Positions 48,492 to 61,200 of a stretch of 64,000 nucleotides of DNA are shown here, piece after piece (the first letter of the stretch is position 1; every line of letters begins with the position of its first letter). The translations under genes and the position numbers were made by a program. This DNA is from Camillea tinctor (taxonomy: Eukaryota; Ascomycota; Sordariomycetes; Xylariales; Xylariaceae): assembly GCA_022578605.1 (NCBI GenBank), contig MU394051.1, positions 1,475,664 through 1,539,663 on the forward strand, written 5' to 3'. Under the pieces are notes generated by a model. That model did not search any database, was not told the origin of the DNA, and saw only the letters and a list, made by a program, of their open reading frames with translations.

Positions 48492-49444
48492 TTTCAGAGC
48501 CTTCTGACAGAGAGAGTTAGGAAATGACCCTCCTTCCTTGCCCCCCTCCCCAGTTTGTAAAGAATTTTACCTAGGCGGCTAGTTTAAGAGAAGTACCTAG
48601 ACTCAGCCTTCTAAGTACAGTACATAACCTATGACATAGTACTTACTACCAACTCTTTTCTTAGTCCCTTGTACAATTACCGCTGGCCTCGGTTTTTTTT
48701 TCTTTCCTTTTTTTTTTTTTTAGTAGCAGCTGGTGACGTGACGGGATCGAGTTCATGGTTCCACTTGGGTCCTAGTGACTTTGGGGAATTAGTGGTCGTC
48801 GTCACTTGATGATTCGCTAAATCCAGCATAGTGTGATCCCGCAGTCCCGTAAGGGACATATCTCCATATGTAGTACATGTACGGGAGTAGACATGTACAT
48901 GATCGGGGATAATCTCCCATAAGCTCTCATTGAAAAACATCTATCCATATGTAGTAATGTGCATACATACCTCTCCCTACTTAACCTAGCAAAATATCTA
49001 TTTCCTACTAATACATGATATAACCCGAGCACTTACTTTTTTCAGAAGTATTGTTAAAACACAGGGCGGAAAGGAGGTCGATAGCTTGATACAAATCACT
49101 TACACATTGATCTTACTGTAACTAGGTAAGGTATGTAAATAGGTAAATACTATGTAATATGATCGAACATGGACACGGACCATACAAGGTTTAGTAAACC
49201 AAATTGTACCAAAATGGATGTATGTATTATGTACCCTTACATGGGTATAGTGATAAGGAGAGAAGGAGAAGAGAGCTAGAGAAAACATTACATATGATAC
49301 ATATTGATATTAATATAAGAAAAGAAAAAGAATATAATAAAAAATTGAGTGAGTTGAACGAAACTCTGATATACATACTAACAGACAAGCAAGTTAACTT
49401 CCCAAACTTGGAAGATGATGAGTTGAAAGATGGTTTGGAAACTA

Positions 49445-49702
49445 CACCTCCTCCTGGATCTAAAAGGGATTTGTGGGGCGGAATGTCCACCATATCCACA
49501 GCGTACTACTTTATACATTTTCTTAAGAAAACTACTTCAGATGTCCTGAGCCCATCCTTAAAACTTAGCTCTCCGCAGGTCATGTCGAGGTGATCTATGA
49601 AATTCCACAACACCTTAGGACCAATCATGTTAAGCCGTTTATGGCTGGTAGATATGATGAACATTCCGCCCCACAAATCCCTTTTAGATCCAGGAGGAGG
49701 TG
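49445..49702. mobile_element. Candidate MITE with long terminal inverted repeats and TA flanks
   Basis: Arms at 49444-49499 and 49648-49703 are reverse complements over 56 bases with three mismatches, all C/T transitions at the inner end. The arms begin CACCTCCTCC and the whole is bordered by TA on both sides (49443-49444 and 49703-49704), the target duplication of Tc1/mariner-type elements. The interior is 148 bases and codes for nothing recognisable. The size, TIRs and TA flanks fit a non-autonomous DNA transposon; only one copy is visible here. Confidence 0.6.
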
Positions 49703-51880
49703 TATGTAAACTGAGAAACCACAACAATCCAGATTGGCTAGGTCAACTAACTACAAAGCTAGTTACTATACAAGAATAGGTTAGTGTAGCGCGATGATCA
49801 ACTTCGGCCCTCGATCAGTCCAGGTCAGCAAGCTTGAAACCTCGACCTCCTCGCCAAACCTGCTAGTAGCACCCTCTCAGACCCACCACCATCAAGCACA
49901 GCCTCAAGCCTACGCAAGTACAGGGATATTTGATATTGATATTTGGGGAAAGTATGCCGGGTTCAATACTTACATGGAGGTTATGTACATAGTGTAGTAA
50001 ACGTGTCTCTAATTGGACATAAAATAGATAAAGAGAAAGAGAAGAGAAAGAGAAGAAAAGAAGAAGAAAAAGGGGGGAAGAGAAGTATAGATAGTAACCT
50101 GACCTACATACAATACTTAATATCACACGCATATGCATAGGTAGTGTTTCGAAAGGGGGGGCGTTTATCGGACTGTCGGTCTTTTATTAACAAAGAACAC
50201 AAAAAAAAAGAAGAAAAACTAAAGAGCGGGAGATGTTCAAGATTTTAAAACATCAATATTCCCTGTCTTTGTTTCCTGTTCCTGAGGAAGGTCGATCATC
50301 ACCCGTTAGTGTACACCTAAACCCTAGTACGTAGGTATGTAGGTATGTAAGTTATAAGTTACATACCAACAAAACTGGGTATACTTGGTACTTGATACTG
50401 TTTACTTATTGATGATAATATCAAGGTCAATACGGAATAAACATCTAAGGTTATATTTATATATTCACCTACTAGGTATTAGACATTGTACGAGTTTTTC
50501 TATACGAACTTACTTACATACAACTTTGCCGCACTTACACCACACATCGGGTTTAACTTACCTTAGAAATGTCCATATGTAGATAAGCTAAGTACCTAAT
50601 AAGCAACACATAACTTATAAACTACATGTCTTAGTCTAGTAATGATGTGTATATGTGTGTAAGTCTACTACACTACGATAATACAACATCCCTCCAAGTT
50701 CCGAGTACCTTACACGTATCCTTTCTTTTCTTTCCTGCAAGGAATGTGATCACGCTCGCCTTACGCTACAACATCCCTCGTATTTTAGTAAACAAAAAAA
50801 AAAAGACCATTTTCAACAACCCACCATTCATTCCCCTTCCCGTTTTGCTGACAACTAGCCAGCATCCCCAACTCTTCCGAACGCATCAGAAAAGCCATCT
50901 CAAAATTAACTATGGGCAGGTGACGAATCCGTCTCCACCACGGATCTCGTTCTCGCTTCCTCTCAGCCTCTCAACTTTTAGGAAAGTATCTTCAACGGCC
51001 TATTCCGCCTTAGTCCGTCACTCGGGAAGGTCGGAAAACCTATATTCGCACGCATATTTGCAACGCCTACTACCTACCCTATATAGATAGTTCGATTTTT
51101 CTCAGTGACCAGGCCGAATCATACGTCTAGATACCCCATATATGTACCTGTACGCACTAAACGTCTATGTTTGTATTATTGATCTGCCTTGGGGCTTGAC
51201 CTGTGCATCACCCACCAAACGACCAAGCAGGTCTCTACACTATCTGACTGAATCTGCCTCCGCATACTGCTACGATTGTCATAGCACAACCTCTGATCCT
51301 TCGAGGACCACCATTATACTGATACAATTCATTGCGAAGAAAGTGCCAAAATGACACCATGAGACTGCCTTGTCTCGAGCCCTCGACATAGATTTTCCGT
51401 AACTCCATTAAACCACCTAGCCCTAAATCCACCTGTAGAGTGCGCCTGTCCCTTCCGCGAATAGCTGACGAGTGTCGGGGGTATCAGAGAAGACAAGATG
51501 AGGGTAAAAGCATCGCACCGTCAAAAATATTTTGGTCCACGTCGAAGACTTTATTCGGTATCCGTCAAATCATGGTTATGAACTTACCGTTAGGGAAACC
51601 TAAAGCCATTCTCATGGGTTTTGTTGTAAAATAAAATAAGAAAACGAAGAAGAGAAGAAAAGGGGGAGGAGGAGGGGGAGGAGGGCCGAAAATGAAGCTG
51701 TCAATGTTAGTAATCCGATAAAGCTACACATTTCAGCTCAGGGGGTTTCGGTAATGGGTGACTGCAAGCGCTGCAAGTTGAACATCAGCACAGTACTGAT
51801 GTTATGATTGCGTTGCAAGTCGTTAGAGACGTCAACAAGTTGGGGAAGGGGACGGTGGATTGGGGTTAAGCCGCAAAGAA

Positions 51881-54594
51881 TCAAGACCGACGACGCTTGA
51901 CATCTATATCAAGTTAGCACTACAGATACTAGGCCAAGGGACTTGGGACATTCAACATACCGTTCTCTTCACTTGCGCCGTCAAGGTTGTCTGAATCTGA
52001 CCGAGCCCGCTTCCCAGGCGCCGGTGACACTTGTACCGTCTCTTTGGAAGCTGCTTTGGTTTCGGACCCGGAATCCTCGTTCTCAGATTCCCAGGTGATT
52101 TCATCATCAATAGGTATTTCTAGGGTCGCTTCCAGGTTTGGGCTCTGCCCGGGGGTAGTTTTGTCATTAACACCGTCGTCTGCTTCGTCCCCGTCCGAAT
52201 AATCGATTTCGTCCTGCTCATCACCATTAAGCGTGGCAGTCGCGCTAGTATGATCCGAGCTGGGAACGTCTACTAGGGTATTGGTCACTGTGGCTGGAGG
52301 TGAGTGATGGTTCAAGTCCCCTTCTTCTGTCGCCTCCAGGTCATAATGCTCTTCCTGAGCGTCAACTACGTGGTTCTGCGGAGACGGGTATGCTGAATTG
52401 TCTGCAAATAAAGAAGCATTAGCAGATTTGCCCGTGTGGCTGAGCGGATGGGAAGAAAGCAGAGAAAAAGTACACAGTTCAGGTAAAAACCAAACTTACC
52501 CTGCTGGACTGAAGAGACATCTGGTTCTTCGTCCGAATAATCAATCAACTCATCTGCAGCTTCTGCTTCGGTGCCATCATCAGCATCTTCTACTGGATGT
52601 TCTGTCTGGCCAGCAAAGGCATCTTCCGCAATGACTTCTTCAGTGGAAACATCTGCTTCAGGAAGAGTTGCTCCGGTGTTATCACCGCCGGTCTCGGCAG
52701 AGTTATCAAATTCACCATTGCCTTCGTAAGAATCCTCCTGAGATCGATATTCCTCTTCGTCTCCTTCATCGTCGGGTGACATTTCTGGGACTTGACTCCC
52801 AGCTGCGCTAATATGCTCATCCTCAAAAGGAGTTGAATCGCGATACACAGCAATCTCAGAGAGACCCCTGCCCGCATTTGCACTGTCTACCAGGGCTATA
52901 AGACGCTGGCTGCAGTTAGGTCTTACCATGAGGTATGTATAAAGATCCGGCGAGGATTCGACAGCATCATTTTTTACGAGCCTGTCATATAAACAAACAA
53001 TATCACCAAAGGTGTATTTCTCAAGGAAATCATTTGTCGATGACTAGGATTTAAAATTAGCTGGAAACATTTCATCATGAGAGGGAAGTTGGATGCCTAC
53101 CTCTGAGAATTCTAGACCCAACCCATCTACGTGCAACACCAACTCATCGAGAGGAGAAATCTCCTCTGAAATGACATCCCGCAGGCTTGATAGGAATCGC
53201 ACCAGGGGCAGATCCAAGGCCGACATGCCATTTAGGAAAAACTGGTTGGGATCGTCATCTTCTGACTTTGCAAACAACCTGTAGTCCGTCCGTCCGTATG
53301 ATATATACATCCCGTAACGTGCAGCAACCAAGGCAGGGCTTTCAGTAAGACTAGCGCCAGTCAAATCGTGTTCATCGTCTTCGTTAGTTGTGAGATCCTC
53401 GGCTTCTTTGGTTCCGGACTCTACATAGCTCGTTTCGATCTGTTCGTCGGTAGTGTCGGCAGCACCAGAGACTGGTTGGCCTTGTGGGCTCCCATGGCTA
53501 GAGCTTGTTGTTTTATTAGTAATGTCGACGTTTGAATCACCATCTAGCTGGTTCTCAGGCTCCTTCGAGTCCAAGTTGTCGTTGAATTGCTCCTGCTCTT
53601 GCTCCTGCTCTTGTTCCTGTTCCTGCTCTTGATCTTGCTCATGCTCAAGCTCTTGCTCATTGTACTCCTGTTGGTTGGCATTTTCGGGTTGTGCAGCACT
53701 TTCTTCAGGAACAGTACCACTAGGCTCATAGGTTTCTCCCGCGGTATCACCGAAATGCTGCTCAGCCTCAGCCTCAGCTACATCGTTCTCATTTCCTAGT
53801 CCAGTGATCTCTCCATTCAGGACAGCATCTTGGCCAGACTTTGACTCATCACCGTTACCCGCGGAAGGCACAGCACTAGAAGGCTCGTTTGATAAAGTTT
53901 GTGCATCGAGGTCATGCAATTTGCTTAGAATATCCCGGTCTAGGTTATCTGGAGGAACATCGTTTTGTAGATGTTGAGCATCAGAAAGCTTTGAAGCCTC
54001 CTCGCCACCTTGGGAAACACTAAAGTCTCGGAAATCTACTCCAGCATTTGAGCTCACATTATCCGAAGGCAGACCTTCGCTGGTAATAATGGCGGCTTCG
54101 ACCTCAATGTTACTAGGATCTATCTCGACGTGATCAAGTGACTCGATAGCGACATCGGTCGGCGCTTCCAGCCAGGTAGTATCATCCGGGGCTGTAGTGG
54201 GATGATGATCTGGGACATTGTTTTCGGCAACAACATCTTCAACATAGTCGATTTCGGCAGCATTGCCGATATCCTCATCTTGGGGCATATCCTGCTGCCA
54301 TAAATTTTCGTCGGGGTCGCCAATATCGATTTCAATGTCGTTAGCAGCAGCGGCAGCCTCGTTATGGCCGACATCATCGGCGTCAATCATGCCATACGAT
54401 GCATCGTCTCCCTCGGCCATCAGTTCATCTCTCGTATCTGAGTTGAAGTTTTCCATATCTTGAGCTTGGTCAAAGTCTCCAAGCTCCATGTCCTCATCAA
54501 CTTGTCCGGTCACAAAATCCAAATCTATATCAATATCTTCACCAAAGCCAGGTTGGCCAAGGTCGGTGGTGATTTCCATTTCTTCGTCGGGCAT
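51881..54594 (-). CDS. Large acidic conserved fungal protein of unknown function
   Basis: Four exons: 54594-53101, 53043-52500, 52401-51961 and 51903-51881 (23 nt); phases agree and give 833 aa. The start is MPDEEMEITTDLGQPGFGEDIDIDLDF. The first 400 residues are very acidic and low complexity, including a (Glu-Gln)n tract. A folded-looking segment lies at about 440-560: YGMYISYGRTDYRLFAKSE, the NGMSALDLPLVRFLSSLRDVI stretch, and STNDFLEKYTFGDIVCLYDRLVKN, followed by RPNCSQRLIALVDS. The remainder is again acidic with repeated IDYSDEE-type motifs, and the last exon encodes only DVKRRRS, a basic tail like a nuclear signal. I know this arrangement as a widely conserved ascomycete protein of unknown function; nuclear location is inferred. 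Confidence 0.85.
53589..53660 (-). repeat. Coding minisatellite (Glu-Gln repeats)
   Basis: Tandem GAGCAG/GAACAA codons within the acidic protein gene, coding alternating Glu-Gln. Likely to vary in length between strains. Confidence 0.85.
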
Positions 54595-55860
54595 GATCGC
54601 GATGATTTTCTGGGGTTATAAATTCCAAGTCCAACGGTGTACTAGACGGTCTACTAGTAACTGGGTTCGATGAAGGCCGTACTGAAGGTAACTGGAACGG
54701 CCGGAATCATCGGCGAAATGGGTTAATAACTAAGGATTCTTGATACTATCCGTGCGCATCCACAATACGGGTGTGGGGGATAGAAATGTCGGGCCAAATC
54801 ACGGAAGAGTAGATAGGCACCTCGATGGTAAATATAACACTGCAAGGCTGCTGGCTATCACAGAAAGAAAGATGTAGTAGAACCTCCGAAACAAGCGCTG
54901 GCGTTTATCATCCAGGAAACTGAATGAAGACACTTAAGCGGTTGCGTAGGTTCGATCACTAGATCTAAGTGCGGTGTGCTGCCGTGGATTAAACAGGTCG
55001 GTCGCTACCAAGGAGTAGGTAGGATATTCAAGAATGCGTGTATGTATCATCAACGGAACAGGCAGTTTCCGTTCATACGAAGCCTGATTGAAAATTCAGG
55101 TGGTACGATGCGTCTTGATATGGAAAAGAATAAGTCCGTAGATATATAGTCATGTGTCGGGGTTCTACGGTTGGGAGGGATGGGAGAAAGGGAGGCGATG
55201 GTAGCGTTGGTTGCGTTGGTTGCGTCAGGCAGATGCTGATGTTGGTGGGAGTGAAAATGCGCAGGATGGATCAAGCGCGCCTCGGACTAAAACAGCGTGT
55301 CGGGATACAAAGACCAGTGGAAGACTTATTTTATTAGTCTGTGCGTGAAGGGAGAAAAAAAAAGAGAAGGAAGAGAAAGGAAAAAAAAAAGTAAGATTGC
55401 TACGAAATCGGTATGGAGAAGAGAGAAAGAGAAAGTTGGAGTTATAAAGACTTGATGCATACGATGAAGTGAAAAGGCAAGAAGTTGGGAAGAAGTTAGG
55501 TAATAAAGAAAGTCTTGAAGCATTCCTATGTCTAGGGAACCCTGTCACTCCCGTCGCCAGCTGTCGATTATAAGGTCATTGCCGGTCATTGTTTCCATGT
55601 AACTTTATCTGCCCTGTCTGCCTTACAACTAACCTAGATCATGAGGCAGGCAGCCTGTAAGGTGTAGGCGACCCACATTTTCTCATGTTCAATTGGAAAC
55701 TCGACTTCAACACTCGTGGGACAGCTGTCAATACTACACTACCTAGCAGTGGACTTTACCTTACCTTGCCTTTACCTTTACCTTTACCTTTACCTTTTAC
55801 CTTTACATATCTACAACATCAACTTCCAATTATTATTGTTTTGACCACCGCCCGCTAACA
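54595..55860. other. Divergent promoter region between acidic protein and delta-COP genes
   Basis: About 1.3 kb. It contains A/G-rich low complexity near 55355-55440 and the CTTTAC tandem close to the delta-COP start. No gene is supported; the small frames on both strands are low complexity. Confidence 0.5.
55752..55806. repeat. CTTTAC/CCTTTA tandem repeat
   Basis: Units of TTTACC repeated with small variations, 55-110 nt before the delta-COP ATG, so inside its promoter or 5' leader. Confidence 0.85.
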
Positions 55861-57658
55861 ATGGTAAGTTCCTTAACCTCTCCACAGACCGTAAAGTCCC
55901 CCTCCCCCCTCCAAACCAAACTAACGATGTGGTCTCTCCGTACCAGGTCGTCCTCGCTGCATCCATCTGCACCCGCGGAGGGAAAGCTGTCCTCTCCAGG
56001 CAGTTCCGTGAGATGCCCAGATCGCGAATCGAAGCCCTCTTAGCCTCTTTCCCTAAGCTAGCCGACTCCGGTACTCAACACACCACTGTTGAACAAGACA
56101 ATGTCCGCTTCGTTTACCAGCCGCTGGATGAGCTGTACATGGTCCTCATTACCAACCGCCAGTCCAACATCTTGCAGGACATCGACTCTCTTCACTTGTT
56201 CGCCCAGGTGGTTTCTAGCACCTGCAGGACCCTGGACGAGCGGGAAATCATAAAGAATGCCTACGAGCTGCTTAGCGCCTTTGATGAGCTGGTCACACTC
56301 GGATATAGAGAGAACCTCACTCTCAGCCAGATAAAGACCTTCTTAGAGATGGAGAGTCATGAGGAGCGCATCCAAGAGATCATCGCACGAGTACGTCCTC
56401 GAAGTCGCGCTATACATGCTGGTCGTGCTGACACCCACCCAGAACAAGGAACTAGAGGCTACCGAAGAGCGCAAGAGGAAGGCCAAGCAACTGGAATTGC
56501 AACGCAAGGAATCTGCAAGAAGTGGTCGTCCCGGTGCGCCACGAACACCAGTTTACCCTACATACACCCCGCCTAGCCGACCGACCCCGACGGATACCTA
56601 CGATTCTTACGAGGCCGAGAAGAATAAGACGCATCAAAAGTGAGGCGACAAGAGAACCGAACCACAGAACTAGAGTGCATGAAACTAACAATGCTACAGG
56701 ACTGCCATGATGAAGGGCAAGGGAATGCAGCTTGGCAAGAAATCCAAAACTACAGACATGTTCGAGCGTGTTCGGGGAGACATGGGAGCCGAAGTCGACG
56801 ATTCGCCCCTGGTGCCAGCAGCTCCTGCGCCGGTTGCCGAACCCGCGGCTCCACGTATGTCGTCTACTTTGGACCGTGATGCGATTCATGTTACCGTCAA
56901 TGAGGCCATTAGCGCCAAGATATCCCGAGAGGGCTCGCTCAACTCTCTTACCGTCACTGGCGACCTGAGTTTGCGTATCTCAGACCCGAGCTTGACCAAA
57001 GTCAAGCTCAACCTCTCGGCAAATGCCACGCATGGCGCACAATTCCGCACCCATCCCAATGTCGACCGTAACCTCTTTACAAGTTCTAAAGCGATTCAAA
57101 TGAGCAACGTAGCACGAGGCTTCCCGGTAAACAACTCGGTAGGCGTATTAAGATGGAGAGCCACCCCCAAGACGGACGACACTAGCGCGCTTCCCATCAG
57201 CTTCACCGTCTGGGTAAATAAGGGCTCAGAGGGCAACTACACGATGACGGTAGAGTATGAGCTTACAGGCGGCGACGAACTCAAGGACGTCTCGGTCATA
57301 ATTCCTTACGCTACCAGCGAGCCGTCTGTTTCTAGCTTCGATGCTACTTACGAGGTATCGGGGGACAGCCTAGAGTGGTCAATTGGAACCGTCAACGAGG
57401 AAAATGCCAACGGCTCATTCGAGTTCGATGCTCAAGCTGATGACGAGAACGAGTTTTTCCCCATGCATGTGCGGTTCTCTAAGACAAAGCCTTTTGTTGA
57501 TGTTGAGGTAAGCTCGTTACATATACTATTCATCTTAGTAGTGGCAATTATACTAACGTAGGATGCAGGTTGCTTCGGTTGTACTGGTAGAGGAGAATGA
57601 AGAGGTGACGTTTTCAAAAGACATCAAGTCTGTGGCAGATAACTACCTAGTTGAGTAG
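55861..57658 (+). CDS. RET2: Coatomer subunit delta (delta-COP)
   Basis: Five exons: 55861-55863 (ATG only), 55947-56390, 56443-56639, 56700-57507 and 57569-57658; 513 aa, as in other delta-COPs (human ARCN1 511 aa). Longin domain at the N-terminus: MVVLAASICTRGGKAVLSRQF, FVYQPLDELYMVLITNRQSNILQDI, LSQIKTFLEMESHEERIQEIIAR. Then a charged helix (NKELEATEERKRKAKQLELQ), a linker with Pro and a KGKGMQLGKKSK segment, and a mu-homology domain (about 250-513) with HVTVNEAISAKISREGSLNSLTVTGDLSLRI and FEFDAQADDENEFFPMHV, ending SVADNYLVE. Part of the COPI coat for retrograde Golgi-ER transport. All junctions are phase-consistent. The first exon is only the start codon. Convergent or divergent neighbours: acidic protein upstream (opposite strand), APC4 downstream on the same strand. 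Confidence 0.96.
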
Positions 57659-58250
57659 AAACGCTGGAGATATAGACGATGAGGGTACATGTAGCACGGA
57701 GCAACGGATCGTCCCCAAAAAGGAAAAAAAAGGTCTGGTGGGTTGTAAAAGACGGGTATATTAGAGAGTCATGAGCTTTTTAAGTAGATGCTGTGAATTC
57801 GATTTAAATAATGTTGATGAGCGTACAATCTGCATGTTCTCTACAAGTTCACCACAAGTTCACACAAGTTCGCCCAATTTAGGGGGTAAGATTGGTTCGT
57901 CAGAAGACTTCCAACTGCACAGTCTCAACCCTCGCTGATGACACTGATGACACTGTGATATGTCACTAGCGACCACCAGAAAATGCCCAAGTGGGTCCCC
58001 GCCACACTGTGCTTCATGCTTTAGACTCTCAATGTTATAAAAATCACAACCAATACAGTTTACACTTACACCTTGACACATACTTCTTCTATGTTTATAA
58101 CCAACACTCAAGTACAGGTTTCCCGGATGCATTTGACAGGACGTACTTAATGTTGGACATTCATGCCGCCAACTTGTAGACCAAAGCAAGCTGCACCATG
58201 AACATTGGTCTCCAACACGCTTTGAAAGTCCCTATTACGCGGGCGAGATC
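57659..58250. other. Intergenic between delta-COP and APC4
   Basis: About 0.6 kb, same-strand pair. It contains short tandems (GATGACACT near 57937-57955 and ACAAGTTCAC near 57842-57872). No gene seen. Confidence 0.5.
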
Positions 58251-61200
58251 ATGACGCAGCCCATAGAACTCCAGCTGCTCAGCGAGTCGCGGCTAGATCC
58301 CCCGCCGCGCGGGGGGCTTTTGACCTATAACCCCAGCATTGAGCTTTTCGCTGGTGCTGCTGGGTCAAAAACGTTACAGATATGGCGGTCAAATGGTCAG
58401 GTAGTGACCAAGAGTAGCCAGCGCGGTGAGCGTGATACTGTCCAGGCCGTCCAATGGAAACCCGATGGTGAGACACCCAACACCTCACCCACATCCAGCT
58501 AGGTTCCAAACTAGAAGCTCACTCGAGGGAACCAGGTCAATTTCTCGCTGTAGGATGGAGCGACGGTGTGGTTAGACTGATGGGCCTTGAAACCAGCAAG
58601 GCGGTGCACCAGATGCCAATATCCGAGGCAGGAAAGGCGAAGATCACCTGCATCGGCTGGGCACGAAACAACGTTGGTGCGCACCGAGGTTCTGCGGCGG
58701 AGCCATCTAGTAAGGCCTGGGAAGATGTTGCATCTCACGGACTTTATACGAGGGACAAGAAGCCTATGCTAGACTTGCCTCGGGAGCTCACCTTCCTCGA
58801 GATCGAAACTGCGTTGCCCAAAATCAGCCCTCTGCCAGCATCAGGTGGCTCTGGGTAAGCATCAACCCTAGAATACTCTCATGGGGCTTCACTCACTGAC
58901 CATACTACTGAAGGGATGATATGTTTGTATTCACGACGCGGGCTTCGCTGGAGTTTTTATTCCGGCCCTTTTCACCCGAAGACAGCGATCAGGTCGATGT
59001 CATGATCGTTGGCACCGATGATGGTCAGATTCATATCAGCATGTACGACTCTTTTGTCGTTGGAAGTTTTAACTATTCGCCTCCTTCCTCATTCAAGGGG
59101 TCCGGCCCCTTACAGTTATCTCACCATGCCTCCCACCCTGACCTATCAACCCACACGCTTGTTCTTACGCCATCTGGAGAAGAAGAGACCACAACCCTCT
59201 ATGTTGTCCCGATGGATTTAACTTTTATTCAATCATCCCCAGAAAACCTATCCCTACTATCATCCAAAACCACGACTTTGCAGAAACTCCTTCGTTACAT
59301 CAAACAGGTGCAGACACATATGATTCATGAATGGCAATCAACCAGGGAGCTACCCAGCCGATTCTTGAACAGCATAAATGAGACATTGCACGAGTCCGGA
59401 AACTATGGCGAGATGAATATTGGCCAAGCATTGTATCACTCTGTCGTGACTGGCCACACCTTTCCCGAGGTCAAAGAATGGCTCGTAGACCAATTAGCTG
59501 AACGAGTATGTATGCTGTCCGACATGGTGATGGTTAATGCAGTATTGACCTCTCTATACAGGGCCATAAAAGATGGGATAAGGCTGTAGTGTCCGGACTC
59601 CAAGCCCTCCGTGGCCTGGTTCACGAGAATTTCCTGCCTGTACTTGAACGGATTGGAATCATTCTTAGCCGGCTTCTGGGGATTGCCCGTTTCCACGAGT
59701 CGACGGCAGAGATTGGATTCAGCAGCATACAGATCACAAATATTATGGACATTGTGTCGTGTCTAATGCTAGTTGGCAATAAGATCCTACTATTCGTAAT
59801 GGAGGAGCTCGAGCTCTTCAACTCTTTCTCGATTTGGCTTCGCCATGAGATCGATAGGTTGGCCTCTTCGTCGTCTACCGATGAGCTTTCTGAAAAGGAG
59901 GCGACAATGGAGCACGGCAAGGTTCTAGCCTATATCCAGCAATACATGCCAGCAAGCCCGTTGCGGCATTATCTGAATAACGTCTCTGCTGAAGACTCCG
60001 ATAGAGACCGACAACAAGCCGAGAGCGGCAGTTCTCTATTAGACCTGTTAGGGAAACAGATCAAGAAACAAGAAGCTGGTCAACCTGATACGGGGGCATT
60101 TTCCCAGGTTGAGTTTCTCTGCGGTCATCTAGAGAGAAAAGCCAATGCGGTTTTTGAAGGCATAGCAGAGGCAGAAAAGCGAAGTGTACGCTTCGGTCAG
60201 CCGACCAAGATCGAGCTACCGTGTAAAGTGTCTAAATTCGACGTTAAGATGTCCGCTATTCAGAAGCCCGTAAGCCTGAAGAGACATTCCTGTCATTACT
60301 CGTGCAATTATGCTAATCTATCGTATAGGACGCTTCGAAGGGGTTAACCTTTACAGCTGTAACAACAAAAGAGGAGGATAGTACCGGTATATAAGCGGGG
60401 GGGCGGGGGGGGCGGGGGGGGGGGGGGGGGGGCGCGCGGCGGGGGGGGGGCGCGGCGCGGCCGGGGCGGGACGACACGGGAGNNNNNNNNNNTTATTTTT
60501 TTTTTTTTTATTTTTTTGTATTGGGGTGTGTTTTTGTTTTTACCGTTATACTATTAAAAACTTCCTTCTGGCTTCTTTATCCCCTTTAAACCCCCCCCCC
60601 CCCCCCCCCCCAATTTCTAATGCGCATATATCAAGTGTCGGGCTCTAACATACGCATCTAGTTTACATATTCCGAAATTCCACAACGATAACCAACGGCA
60701 TCAGCGGCTCCGTCACAACGGAGGTGTCCTGCATGACCCTGGGCGACGGTAAAATCATCGACCTGAAGTTCCTCTACGACGATAGTCTCCTCGTGCTATG
60801 GGCCCAGAAAGGCACGTATTTCCTAATCCTTCCCTTACCTCCCTCTCTTCTCACTTTCCCCTAGCGCACACATATTCCCCATTTCCATCCTCATCCTCGT
60901 CCCCTTCGCTACCCTATCCAAGCTAACCCCCCTCTCCCTTCCAAACAGACTCCCCCCTCCGCCTCATCAGGATCCCCCAACGATCCGCAAACCTAGGCTA
61001 CCAGCCCTACGACGCCTCCTCCTCCTCTTCCTCCTCCCTGCCCCAGCCCCACGTCCTCGGCGACGAACAAGTGATGACTGTGTTCCTCAACATGGTCTTC
61101 CCGGGCGATCCCGCCGCGTTTGTGCCCGCGAAGATGGAGGTCCGCGAGGCGTGCCAGGCGCGCGGCAAGATCCCGCCCAGGGTGTGTCTGCTCGGCGGCC

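Larger units (their letters stand above)
47577..51880. other. 4.3-kb intergenic region with repeats and candidate MITE
   Basis: Between the NIPA gene and the large acidic protein gene. It contains AAAAT units near 47957-47977, a G-quadruplex motif (48452-48491), the candidate inverted-repeat element (49445-49702), repeated words such as CCATATGTAG (three copies: about 48853, 48946, 50573) and long A/T-rich low-complexity stretches. No gene is supported. Confidence 0.55.

Noticed and set aside
50647..51090. 147-codon frame in the intergenic region before the acidic protein
   Set aside because: No recognisable motif, low complexity and no splice partner; upstream AT-rich sequence gives no support.
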